Positions 17,474 to 25,696 of a stretch of DNA of 64,000 nucleotides are shown here, in pieces. Within the stretch, counting starts at the first letter, position 1. Each line of letters opens with the position of its first letter. The stretch is from contig NZ_JBKBEU010000001.1 in assembly GCF_047372505.1 (NCBI RefSeq), positions 3,162,001 to 3,226,000 on the forward strand, in the 5' to 3' direction. This DNA is from Phaeobacter cretensis. GTDB taxonomy: Bacteria > Pseudomonadota > Alphaproteobacteria > Rhodobacterales > Rhodobacteraceae. The position numbers and the translations under genes were made by a program. The notes under the pieces are model-generated. The model worked only from the letters and a program-made list of their open reading frames with translations, did not search any database and was not told where the DNA came from.

Positions 17474-18097
17474 CTATTTGAAGCTACGGCTGTCCTTGAT
17501 CTGGTCCCAGGCCCAGACCACCTCTTGCAGCTGTTCTTCCTGACTGCGGTCGCCGCCGTTCATATCGGGGTGCAACACCTTGATCAGCTTTTTATAGGCC
17601 TTGCGGATATCGGCTTTGCTCCAGTCGTCCTTAGCCTCCAACACCTCCAGCGCGCGGCGCTCAGTGGGGGGCAGGCGACGGCCCGCCTGAGCCGACCGAC
17701 CAGGATTGCGGGTGGCATTCTGGCCCAGGACCTGATGCGGGTCCTCGATGCCAAGTCGCGCCCAGGCTCTTGCTTCTGGGTCGCCCATTGGCTTGGTTTC
17801 GCGCTCCCAGACTTTGTCTTTGGATTGCTGGGCGTTCAGCTCGGCTTCGGTGGTGCCTTCGAAGAAGTTCCACTTGTTGTTGTACTCACGCACGTGCTCC
17901 TGGCAGAACCAGTAAAAATCATCCAGCACGTCGGGGGCTTTGGGCGCGCGGAATTTACCGGGCTCGTTGCAACCCTCCTTATCACAGACGCGGACGGATG
18001 TTTCCGACGCACCTGTAGCGGCCCGCCGGCCGCGGGGGTTCTTTTTCTTGGCTGACCGGATGGACATATCGAAACCAAAGGGATCTGACTTGGTCAT
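17474..18097 (-). CDS. J-domain (DnaJ-like) protein with N-terminal Cys/His cluster
   Basis: About 207 residues. The J domain is at the C-terminus (KADIRKAYKKLIKVLHPDMN) with the HPD motif that stimulates DnaK ATPase. The N-terminal part carries CDKEGC and, about 25 residues later, FCQEH, a C-x4-C/C-x2-H arrangement that could bind zinc. Type III J proteins with a C-terminal J domain usually deliver DnaK to a specific client. ATG 18097 is preferred because AAGG lies seven bases upstream; a GTG three codons earlier overlaps that site. Divergent from bolA. Confidence 0.85.
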   Translation of the reverse strand: MTKSDPFGFDMSIRSAKKKNPRGRRAATGASETSVRVCDKEGCNEPGKFRAPKAPDVLDDFYWFCQEHVREYNNKWNFFEGTTEAELNAQQSKDKVWERETKPMGDPEARAWARLGIEDPHQVLGQNATRNPGRSAQAGRRLPPTERRALEVLEAKDDWSKADIRKAYKKLIKVLHPDMNGGDRSQEEQLQEVVWAWDQIKDSRSFK

Positions 18098-18198
18098 GGG
18101 GCGCACCTTCTAGACGCAACTGTTCGACTCGGAGGCAGCAGTTTAGTCTAAGGGGCGGCAGATTGAAGGGGGCTGGGAAAATTAATACGGGGATTTTT

Positions 18199-18219
18199 AT
18201 GCAGGACACGGCAGAATGA
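18199..18219 (+). CDS. Possible six-codon leader peptide coupled to bolA
   Basis: ATG CAG GAC ACG GCA GAA TGA. Its stop overlaps the bolA ATG as ATGA, and bolA itself has no clear ribosome binding site. It could be chance. Confidence 0.2.
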   Translation: MQDTAE

Positions 18220-18470
18220 GCATTCGTGATGAGATTGAAGCCTGTTTGCGCGATGCGTTTGCACCGCGCGAGCTGCAGGTCGAGGATGAGAGCGATCAGC
18301 ATATTGGCCACGCAGGCCATGACGGGCACGGCGAGAGCCATTTTAACGTGCATATCCGGGCTGACGCCTTTGCGGATATGAGCCGTGTTGCGCGGCATCG
18401 CACCGTGCACAAGGCGTTGGGCGAGATTGTCCCGCGCATTCATGCATTGGCGCTGGATATCAGCAGCTAG
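18216..18470 (+). CDS. bolA: BolA family protein
   Basis: 84 residues with the BolA fold: IRDEIEACLRDAF helix, LQVEDESDQH strand, a histidine-rich GHAGHDGHGESHFNV segment, and the family HRTVHKALGEI helix. BolA proteins pair with monothiol glutaredoxins to handle 2Fe-2S clusters and iron signals. The histidines near 31-43 and His65 include the usual cluster ligands. Gene context (divergent J-domain gene) is common in roseobacters. Confidence 0.92.
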   Translation: MSIRDEIEACLRDAFAPRELQVEDESDQHIGHAGHDGHGESHFNVHIRADAFADMSRVARHRTVHKALGEIVPRIHALALDISS

Positions 18471-18489
18471 TCCGAAATTTCAGGCAAAG

Positions 18490-18525
18490 CCCCGCCGATG
18501 TGCCCTCAGGGCAACGTTGGCGGGG
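18490..18525. terminator. Hairpin between convergent bolA and DUF4177 genes
   Basis: Arms CCCCGCC/GGCGGGG enclose a second stem TGCCC/GGGCA. The T tract is weak on both strands, so termination is likely but not certain. Confidence 0.6.
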
Positions 18526-18544
18526 AATTCTGATTTTGCACTGG

Positions 18545-19240
18545 TCAACTTTTTGCGGTGTCGTCCGAAGACGGGTCCGCGTGGGTCAGTTTTGGTTCGC
18601 TTTTTCCGGTCGGATTTATCGCGGCACCGGGGGTGGTCGCGGTCAGGCTGGCACGGGCTTTCAGTGCCGCTGTCAGACCCGATACCGGGCTCAGTTCCTC
18701 GACGCCATCATCAGCCACCATCGCACGCGCACCACGTCCGGGAACAGCGATGGCACCGTCGGGGGCCTCCGGGTCACCTGCGATGGCGGTTGGGGTCGTT
18801 GCCGGTGCAGCGGTGGCGGGGCCGAGAGTTGGTACATGGGATGTCTCGGCGTTCGCTGGGTTTGGTGTCGCGGCAGGCATTGACGTATCTGGTGCGCTTT
18901 CTTGTGCTGCAACATGTTGGCCGCTGGTCTGAGCCGATGAAATCTGTGCACCGATTTGTGCGGCGAGTTGAGCCACCGCCTGAGATTGGAGTCGTTCTGC
19001 TGCGGATGGCAGCGCACGGCGGAAAATCAACACATTGCGCCAGTTGGTTGTCGAGCTGGTCAACCCGCTGCGCTCTTCGGAGGGCAGCAGTTCTGCGCGT
19101 TGATATTCCCAGCCCTCGGCGGCCATTTCGTTTAGTAGAATATCGATAGAATTGGCAAAGCGCGCTTCGGCGGTTTTGACCCCTTTGGCTTTGGTGCCCT
19201 TAGCTGGGGCGGGAACAACTTTATACTCAAAAGCTTGCAT
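18545..19240 (-). CDS. DUF4177 domain protein with Ala/Pro/Thr-rich tail
   Basis: 231 residues. The first 80 carry the DUF4177 fold: FEYKVVPAPAKGTKAKGVKT, then MAAEGWEYQRAELLPSEERSG and NVLIFRR. The rest is a low-complexity tail rich in Ala, Thr and Pro, probably disordered. The frame is open 22 codons further upstream, but the ATG at 19240 follows GGAG by seven bases and fits the family start. Function is unknown. It lies downstream of gatB, with a terminator between. Confidence 0.85.
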   Translation of the reverse strand: MQAFEYKVVPAPAKGTKAKGVKTAEARFANSIDILLNEMAAEGWEYQRAELLPSEERSGLTSSTTNWRNVLIFRRALPSAAERLQSQAVAQLAAQIGAQISSAQTSGQHVAAQESAPDTSMPAATPNPANAETSHVPTLGPATAAPATTPTAIAGDPEAPDGAIAVPGRGARAMVADDGVEELSPVSGLTAALKARASLTATTPGAAINPTGKSEPKLTHADPSSDDTAKS

Positions 19241-19443
19241 GAACGTCTCCTGTGTCGGCGGCAGGTTTAGCGCAAGCGTGCGAGGGGTCAAGCGTTCGTG
19301 TAGCATATGCGCGGGGTCCTGTCGGTTAGACAGAGTATAACACGGATTGCCCGGAGAACCTCCCGCTGGCGGCGTGGCTCTGCGCCAGCGATCACCAGTG
19401 CCAGTCGTGTGAAACTTTCGATGTACAGGGTAGCCGCCAACAA

Positions 19444-19468
19444 AAAGGGCGCTGCCAGAGCGCCCTTT
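19444..19468. terminator. Terminator after gatB
   Basis: Ten-base perfect stem AAAGGGCGCT/AGCGCCCTTT with loop GCCAG; T-rich on the minus strand. It lies 24 bases after the gatB stop. Confidence 0.85.
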
Positions 19469-19492
19469 GGGTTCAGATGTGGAATGCGGGGG

Positions 19493-21007
19493 TTACTCGC
19501 CGAGCTTCTTTGCGACGAGTTCATTCACCGCTTTGGGGTTTGCCTTACCACCGGTCGCCTTCATCACTTGACCAACAAACCAGCCGGCCAGTTTCGGGTT
19601 CACCTTGGCCTTTTCAACCTGAGCCGGGTTCGCAGCAATGATTTCATCCAGTGCTGCTTCGATAGCGCCAGTATCGGTCACCTGTTTCATACCGCGTGCG
19701 TCGACGATCTCAGCGGGGTCCCCGCCTTCGCTGTAGACGATTTCGAACAGATCCTTGGCAATCTTGCCGGAAATGGCATCCGAGGAAATCAGATCAATGA
19801 TGCCACCCAATTGTGTGGGCGAAACAGGGCTATCGACGATTGACTTGTCTTCGTCCTTTTTCAGACGGCCGAACAGCTCGTTGATGACCCAGTTGGCGGC
19901 CAACTTGCCGTTACGGCCTTTGGCGGTTTCCTCAAAATAGGCGGCGGCTTCCACCTCGGCAGTCAAGACCGATGCGTCATAGTCTGACAGGTTGAAGTCT
20001 TTGACAAAACGCGCCTTTTTCTCATCCGGAAGTTCCGGAAGACTGGCAGCGATATCGTCTACCCAGGCCTGTTCGATTTCCAGCGGCAGCAGATCTGGAT
20101 CGGGAAAATACCGGTAGTCATGGGCTTCTTCCTTGGAGCGCATGGACCGGGTTTCGCCTTTATCGGGATCATAAAGCCGGGTTTCCTGATCGATCTTGCC
20201 ACCTGCTTCGATGATAGCGATCTGGCGGCGGGCCTCTACGTCGATGGCTTGCTGGATAAAACGCATGGAGTTCATGTTTTTGATCTCGCAGCGGGTGCCA
20301 AGATGGTCGAAATCCTGCGTTTCCTGATACTTTTCATACTGGCCCGGCAGGCAAACAGATACGTTCACATCTGCGCGCAGGTTGCCGTTCTGCATGTTAC
20401 CATCACAGGTGCCCAGATACTGCATGATCTGGCGTAGCTTTGCGATATAGGCGGCAGCCTCTTCCGGCCCGCGGATATCGGGACGTGAGACGATTTCCAT
20501 CAGGCAGACGCCTGTCCGGTTCAGGTCGACAAAGGACATGTTGGGATCCATGTCGTGGATCGATTTGCCTGCGTCCTGCTCCATATGGATCCGCTCGACG
20601 CGCACATTGCGTGCGGTGCCGTCACCCAGCTCCACCAGTACTTCGCCTTCGCCCACGATGGGATGATACAGCTGTGAAATCTGGTAGCCCTGAGGCAAGT
20701 CGGGATAAAAGTAGTTCTTGCGGTCAAAAGCGGACCAGAGGTTTATATCTGCCTTGAGCCCCAAACCTGTGCGCACGGCCTGCTCGATGCAGTAGTCGTT
20801 GATCACAGGAAGCATGCCAGGCATGGCCGCGTCCACAAAGGCCACGTTTGAGTTCGGCTCGGCCCCGAATTTTGTGGAAGCACCTGAGAACAGTTTAGCG
20901 TTTGAGCTAACCTGGGCATGTACTTCCATGCCGATGACCAGTTCCCAGTCATGCTTGGCGCCCGCGATCACCTTGGGCTTAGGGAGTTCATATGTCAGGT
21001 CAAGCAT
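19493..21007 (-). CDS. gatB: Asp-tRNA(Asn)/Glu-tRNA(Gln) amidotransferase subunit B
   Basis: Subunit of GatCAB, which converts mischarged Glu-tRNA(Gln) or Asp-tRNA(Asn) to the amide form. 504 residues. It shows WELVIGMEVHAQVSSNAKLFSGA, FVDAAMPGMLPVIN, the kinase-like core (FDRKNYFYPDLPQGYQISQ, LNRTGVCLMEIVSRPD) and a C-terminal YqeY-like helical tail ending in NPKAVNELVAKKLGE. The frame is open 96 codons upstream, but family proteins start at MLDLTYELPKPKVI, so ATG 21007 is used. gatA and gatC are not in the window. Confidence 0.95.
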   Translation of the reverse strand: MLDLTYELPKPKVIAGAKHDWELVIGMEVHAQVSSNAKLFSGASTKFGAEPNSNVAFVDAAMPGMLPVINDYCIEQAVRTGLGLKADINLWSAFDRKNYFYPDLPQGYQISQLYHPIVGEGEVLVELGDGTARNVRVERIHMEQDAGKSIHDMDPNMSFVDLNRTGVCLMEIVSRPDIRGPEEAAAYIAKLRQIMQYLGTCDGNMQNGNLRADVNVSVCLPGQYEKYQETQDFDHLGTRCEIKNMNSMRFIQQAIDVEARRQIAIIEAGGKIDQETRLYDPDKGETRSMRSKEEAHDYRYFPDPDLLPLEIEQAWVDDIAASLPELPDEKKARFVKDFNLSDYDASVLTAEVEAAAYFEETAKGRNGKLAANWVINELFGRLKKDEDKSIVDSPVSPTQLGGIIDLISSDAISGKIAKDLFEIVYSEGGDPAEIVDARGMKQVTDTGAIEAALDEIIAANPAQVEKAKVNPKLAGWFVGQVMKATGGKANPKAVNELVAKKLGE

Positions 21008-21257
21008 GGTTTTCCGCCGTATCCGAATGTCTATGTTTGGCAAGCGTTCTAGGCCCCCGCGCAGAAAGGGGCAAGAGGGCAATGGGCTGTTCGCTTGGGC
21101 TATACGTAGCTGTCTTGTGCTCACTTTCCTCGAAGGTCGGTGGAAACGGGGCTTCACAGACATTAGTGCGGGCCTCCGCTGTTGGTAAAACAAATGCTTG
21201 GCGAGGTCTGCCGACGCGGCTAAGAAAGACCTCCGAGTAGAGAGACAGGAGGTCGCC

Positions 21258-23618
21258 TTGGACACATCCGCCCGCATCAGCCAAACCATTGCCACAGAGA
21301 TCGGTGCTGCTGCAAAGCAGGTAAGCGCCGCGGTTGTGCTGCTGGATGAGGGGGCGACGGTTCCGTTTGTCGCACGCTACCGTAAAGAAGCGACGGGGGG
21401 GTTAGATGATACACAGCTGCGGACCCTGGCGGAGCGCCTGGACTATCTGCGCGAAATGGAGAAGCGACGTGCGGCGATCCTGACCTCGGTCAAGGGACAG
21501 GATAAGCTGACCGACGATCTAGCAGCCACAATTGCGAAAGCCGAGACCAAGGCGCAGTTAGAAGATATCTATTTGCCCTATAAACCGAAGCGCCGCACCA
21601 AGGCGATGATTGCGCGCGAAAATGGGCTGGAGCCCCTTGCGGATTCGATCATGGCTGACCGTTCCGTTGACCCTGAGAGAGTGGCTGAGGGCTATTGTTC
21701 CGACGCGGTTGAGACGGTGAAAGATGCTCTAAACGGGGCGCGTGATATTCTGACTGAGCGGCTGAGCGAAAATGCCTCTCTGTTGGGCCGGTTGCGGTCG
21801 TTCATGCAAAAAGAGGCGGTGCTGACGGCCAAGGTTGTCGAAGGCAAAGAGCAAGAAGGCGCTAAGTTCTCAGACTATTTTGCACACACCGAACGTTGGG
21901 GCGATGTACCGTCTCACCGGGCGTTGGCGATGCTGCGCGGATCAAACGAAGGCGTGCTGACACTGGACGTTGGTCCAGAGCCGGAGACGGGTGTGGCGCG
22001 CGCGGAAGCGATGGTCGCCGCGGAACTGGAGGCTGGCGGCAATGGGCCTGGAGATGTCTGGCTGCGCAAGGTGGCAGGCTGGACCTGGCGTGTGAAACTT
22101 TCGCTGTCGATGATGCTGGAACTGATGGGCGATTTGCGTGGACGGGCACAGGATGACGCCATTCAGGTGTTTGCGCGCAATCTGAAGGATTTGCTGTTTG
22201 CAGCGCCAGCGGGCGCGCGACCGACACTGGGGCTGGATCCGGGCATCCGAACCGGCGTTAAGGCGGCAGTGGTCGACGCTACCGGAAAATTGGTGGCCAC
22301 AGAGACCTTGTATCCGTTTCAGCCTAAGAATGATTTGCGCGGCGCACAGGTGTCGATCGTTAAGCTGGTCGCAGAACACGGCGTTGAGTTGATCGCCATC
22401 GGGAATGGCACAGCCAGCCGCGAGACTGAGCGGATGGTTGCCGAGGTGCTGGCCAACCTGCCTGCCAAGGTCAAGGTGCCGACCAAAGTTGTGGTGAGTG
22501 AAGCGGGTGCCTCTGTCTATTCGGCATCAGAATTGGCGGCGCGGGAGTTCCCTGATCTGGATGTATCCTTGCGCGGGGCTGTGTCAATTGCACGGCGGCT
22601 GCAGGATCCGCTCGCCGAGCTGGTCAAGATCGAGCCCAAGAGCATTGGTGTCGGTCAGTATCAGCATGATGTGGATCAGCATAAGTTGTCGAAATCACTG
22701 GAAGCCGTGATCGAAGACGTGGTCAACGGTGTGGGGGTTGATCTGAACATGGCGTCTGCTCCGCTGCTGGCGCATGTTTCGGGTCTTGGTCCCGGTCTGG
22801 CGGAGGCGATTGTCGCGCATAGGGATGTGAACGGGGCGTTTGTCTCCCGCAAGCAGTTGCTCAAGGTGGCGCGGTTGGGTCCCAAGGCATTTGAACAATG
22901 CGCCGGTTTTCTGCGCATCCGCGATGGCAAAGAACCGTTGGATGCATCCTCTGTCCATCCTGAGGCCTATGATGTGGCGCGTCAGGTAGTTGCGGCCTGC
23001 GGACGTGATATCCGGCAGATCATGGGGGATGAAAATGCTCTTAAAGGTGTACGGGCTGAAGATTTTGTCAGCGACAGTTTTGGTCTGCCCACTGTACGGG
23101 ATATTCTGGAGGAACTGGAAAAGCCGGGCCGCGATCCGCGCCCGTCGTTTGTGACCGCATCGTTTAAGGACGGTGTTGAGCAAATTACCGATTTGAAACC
23201 CGGCATGGTGCTGGAGGGGACGGTCACCAATGTGGCGGCCTTTGGTGCTTTCGTGGATGTTGGCGTGCATCAGGACGGGCTGGTGCATGTGAGCCAGCTG
23301 GCAGATCGGTTCGTGAAAGATCCGCATGAGATCGTGAAGACGGGTCAAGTGGTGAAGGTCACCGTGACTGAAGTCGATGTGCCGCGTAAACGGATCGGCC
23401 TGACCATGAAAAAGGACGGCGGTGCCTCTGCCAAGGAAGATCGCACTGCGCGCGGACTTTCTAAAGGTGCAAGTCTGCAACGTGGTGGCAAGTCGAAAAC
23501 CTCCGCAGGACCCACGGGAGGTCAAAACCACCAAGGGAACCGAGGGCGGGATCAAGGCGCGAGCCATGGCAACGGAGCATTGGGGGCGGCCTTGATGGAT
23601 GCTTTCAAAAAAAACTGA
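21258..23618 (+). CDS. tex: Transcription accessory protein Tex (S1 RNA-binding)
   Basis: RNA-binding protein of 786 residues linked to transcription and RNA handling. Order of domains: N-terminal helical region (VPFVARYRKEATGGLDD), YqgF/RuvX-like RNase H fold (LGLDPGIRTGVKAAVVD), helix-hairpin-helix segments (SAPLLAHVSGLGPGLAEAIV), and a C-terminal S1 domain (GTVTNVAAFGAFVDVGVHQD) followed by a basic Gly/Ser tail. The start is TTG at 21258, decided by AGGAGG at 21247-21252; the frame is open 20 codons further upstream without a site. Divergent from gatB. Confidence 0.93.
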   Translation: MDTSARISQTIATEIGAAAKQVSAAVVLLDEGATVPFVARYRKEATGGLDDTQLRTLAERLDYLREMEKRRAAILTSVKGQDKLTDDLAATIAKAETKAQLEDIYLPYKPKRRTKAMIARENGLEPLADSIMADRSVDPERVAEGYCSDAVETVKDALNGARDILTERLSENASLLGRLRSFMQKEAVLTAKVVEGKEQEGAKFSDYFAHTERWGDVPSHRALAMLRGSNEGVLTLDVGPEPETGVARAEAMVAAELEAGGNGPGDVWLRKVAGWTWRVKLSLSMMLELMGDLRGRAQDDAIQVFARNLKDLLFAAPAGARPTLGLDPGIRTGVKAAVVDATGKLVATETLYPFQPKNDLRGAQVSIVKLVAEHGVELIAIGNGTASRETERMVAEVLANLPAKVKVPTKVVVSEAGASVYSASELAAREFPDLDVSLRGAVSIARRLQDPLAELVKIEPKSIGVGQYQHDVDQHKLSKSLEAVIEDVVNGVGVDLNMASAPLLAHVSGLGPGLAEAIVAHRDVNGAFVSRKQLLKVARLGPKAFEQCAGFLRIRDGKEPLDASSVHPEAYDVARQVVAACGRDIRQIMGDENALKGVRAEDFVSDSFGLPTVRDILEELEKPGRDPRPSFVTASFKDGVEQITDLKPGMVLEGTVTNVAAFGAFVDVGVHQDGLVHVSQLADRFVKDPHEIVKTGQVVKVTVTEVDVPRKRIGLTMKKDGGASAKEDRTARGLSKGASLQRGGKSKTSAGPTGGQNHQGNRGRDQGASHGNGALGAALMDAFKKN

Positions 23619-23638
23619 AAATAGGCCGCGGGACCCGT

Positions 23639-24994
23639 CTATTCGGGTGAGACATGCAGCCCGGTGGCGGAGAACTCCACGCGCTGTCCGGCTTCGATTT
23701 CCGAGCGAAACAGCCCGGCGATGAATCGCAGTGCGTCGCGTCGCCCTGTGTCGGCAAAGCGGCGTGTGGAGGCAATGCGCAGGTTGTTGTCAAAACGCTG
23801 CGCAGCATGGGCCCAGATCAACGGGTGGATTTCGCGTAAGTGCCCTCGGATCAGCCATTCCGCGGCTTCAGCTATGTCTGAGCGTTGTGCGGCACTGTCC
23901 GATGGCGCATCTTCGCCATAGCGAAGGGCGACGGCGCAGTATGACGAGAGAAGATTGATCATTTCCTGATCGGGGCGCCGGGAGACAATGTCACGTAGCC
24001 CATCCATAAAGAAATCGATGTCGACGCGGGCGCATGCTTCCGGATCGAGAGCGATCGCGTCGAAATATACCCAAGCGTAACCGCCGGCCCCCCAGATTTC
24101 CTCAGTACGGGCGGCGGCGCGGCGGGCCTCCAGTTCCAGCGCTGAGTAACTGCCAAACCAACGCGGCAGCATATGCGTGCCGAGGCTGCGCATATGGCGA
24201 TGATTGTCGGGATCCAAATCGATCAACGCTGCAAAGTCATCTGCAACCCGCGTAGCACTGGCGGATTTCTGCCCCGCTAGCAGTGCGGTTTGTGCTGCAG
24301 CAATGAAGGGACTGTCGAGCGCGACACCGTCCAAGGGGTGCAGAAGAGCGGCGGCCCTGTCAAAATGGGCCGCACAGCGTTGTCCATCGGCGATGGTGAT
24401 GGACAAAACGTTGGAATAGCCGCGCCAGATCCACGCCACATCAATATGCGCAAGGGCGACCAGAGTGCGCAGATAAGGGTCATCACGGTGCTCGACGCAC
24501 ATCGTTTCCAGCCCCATAACGCCTTCGATCATCTTGCGTCGGTCGCCGGCGTGACCGACGCTGAGCGCATGTTCGACAGCATTTACCACGTCACTGCGCG
24601 CGCCATGGGCCAGAAGCTCGGCGGCGGGCAGGCCGTGTGCGGTATTCTTGCGCGCGTCATCGGATGTTGCGATGCGCCTTGACAACTCATCCCAACGATC
24701 CTGACGCGCCAGAAACTGCCCTTGATCCTGTAAAGTGCCACAGTCGCTATCATCCTGCGTTGGCTCGCAGACCGGAACGATCAGCTGCTCGGCGTTTTGT
24801 TTCGCCTGTCGCTTGGTCGGGATGGTGAGCCGGGGTAAGCGATGGGTGATTTCTTTTTGAAATGGTAGAGTGTCGGACGGTTTGCGGGTGTGCTCATCTG
24901 AGGTCCGCGCTGCTGTGATGTTGCCGCCACCTGCCAAAAGGTTTGAAAAAACCTGTCTGATAAGGTCACGCGCTGGTGTGTTTTTGTTGATCAT
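23639..24994 (-). CDS. Hypothetical protein, 451 residues
   Basis: No family recognised. There is no signal peptide or membrane segment. The first 120 residues are polar and possibly disordered; from about 120 to the end it is alpha-helical in appearance, with Trp/Tyr-rich segments such as HIDVAWIWRGYSNVL, MLPRWFGSYSALELEARRAA and GGYAWVYFDAIALDP. The pattern of helix pairs recalls TPR/HEAT-like solenoids, but this is only an impression. It converges with tex. The long open frame and even codon use support a real gene. Confidence 0.6.
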   Translation of the reverse strand: MINKNTPARDLIRQVFSNLLAGGGNITAARTSDEHTRKPSDTLPFQKEITHRLPRLTIPTKRQAKQNAEQLIVPVCEPTQDDSDCGTLQDQGQFLARQDRWDELSRRIATSDDARKNTAHGLPAAELLAHGARSDVVNAVEHALSVGHAGDRRKMIEGVMGLETMCVEHRDDPYLRTLVALAHIDVAWIWRGYSNVLSITIADGQRCAAHFDRAAALLHPLDGVALDSPFIAAAQTALLAGQKSASATRVADDFAALIDLDPDNHRHMRSLGTHMLPRWFGSYSALELEARRAAARTEEIWGAGGYAWVYFDAIALDPEACARVDIDFFMDGLRDIVSRRPDQEMINLLSSYCAVALRYGEDAPSDSAAQRSDIAEAAEWLIRGHLREIHPLIWAHAAQRFDNNLRIASTRRFADTGRRDALRFIAGLFRSEIEAGQRVEFSATGLHVSPE

Positions 24995-25159
24995 ATATAT
25001 ATCCAGGCTGGCAGCTTAATTCACTGGAAACAAACTGACCGGCCTTTGGGGCACAATCATGGCGTGAGCAGGCCATTGCAGTGGGCGATTTGGATATTTC
25101 AGTGGCAGGTTAACGCGCGTTAATATCTTGGCCGGATGATCTGTCGGATCGGGGTGGCT

Positions 25160-25609
25160 TCAGTAGATCCGGAAGTGATGCCTGACAACACGCACCCCAA
25201 CGGCAGTCACAGCCTGCTCGAGTGCGCGGTGTGGTGGCTGACAATCCGGTGGAATGCGCAGCCGCTTGCCGTCAGTCATATGGACTGTCGCACGGTGGGA
25301 AAAATCCCAACGCTTGTCGAGCCGTATATGGCTGATCTGTCCCAAGGGGATCTCAGTTGCACCTGACGCGTTGCGCCAATAAAGCCGCGTTTTATCCAGA
25401 TTAAAGAGAGCGGTTGGGTTGCGCCACAGCTCCCATAGTCCCGGTAGCAAAGGTAGGATCAGTATGGCGGTGATCCAGACCGCCGCCGAGAGCAGCACGA
25501 ACATACCCAACACCGCAGCCGCCCAAAGGCAAACTGCGAAGATCAGACGCGGCGAACGGGCTGTGCGGGTATATTGATAAGTCTCTGCATGCGAGGGTGT
25601 GTCAGTCAT
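25160..25609 (-). CDS. Small inner membrane protein with PH-like cytoplasmic domain
   Basis: 149 residues. Two adjacent hydrophobic segments (LIFAVCLWAAAVLGMFVLLS and AVWITAILILPLLPGLW, about 24-60) are followed by a soluble part that begins LFNLDKTRLYWRN and contains GQISHIRLDKRWDFSHRATV. This architecture resembles bacterial PH-domain membrane proteins (DUF304-like). The frame is open 24 codons upstream, but ATG 25609 follows AAGG and fits better. Downstream of pepN on the same strand, 87 bases apart. Function unknown. Confidence 0.65.
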   Translation of the reverse strand: MTDTPSHAETYQYTRTARSPRLIFAVCLWAAAVLGMFVLLSAAVWITAILILPLLPGLWELWRNPTALFNLDKTRLYWRNASGATEIPLGQISHIRLDKRWDFSHRATVHMTDGKRLRIPPDCQPPHRALEQAVTAVGVRVVRHHFRIY

Positions 25610-25696
25610 CTCGCGTACCTTACTTGATCGTTTATACTTGGAATAAGTGCGGCAGCGGGCAGGTGGGCTGCCCGCTGTCAATGGTCACAGGCAGCC

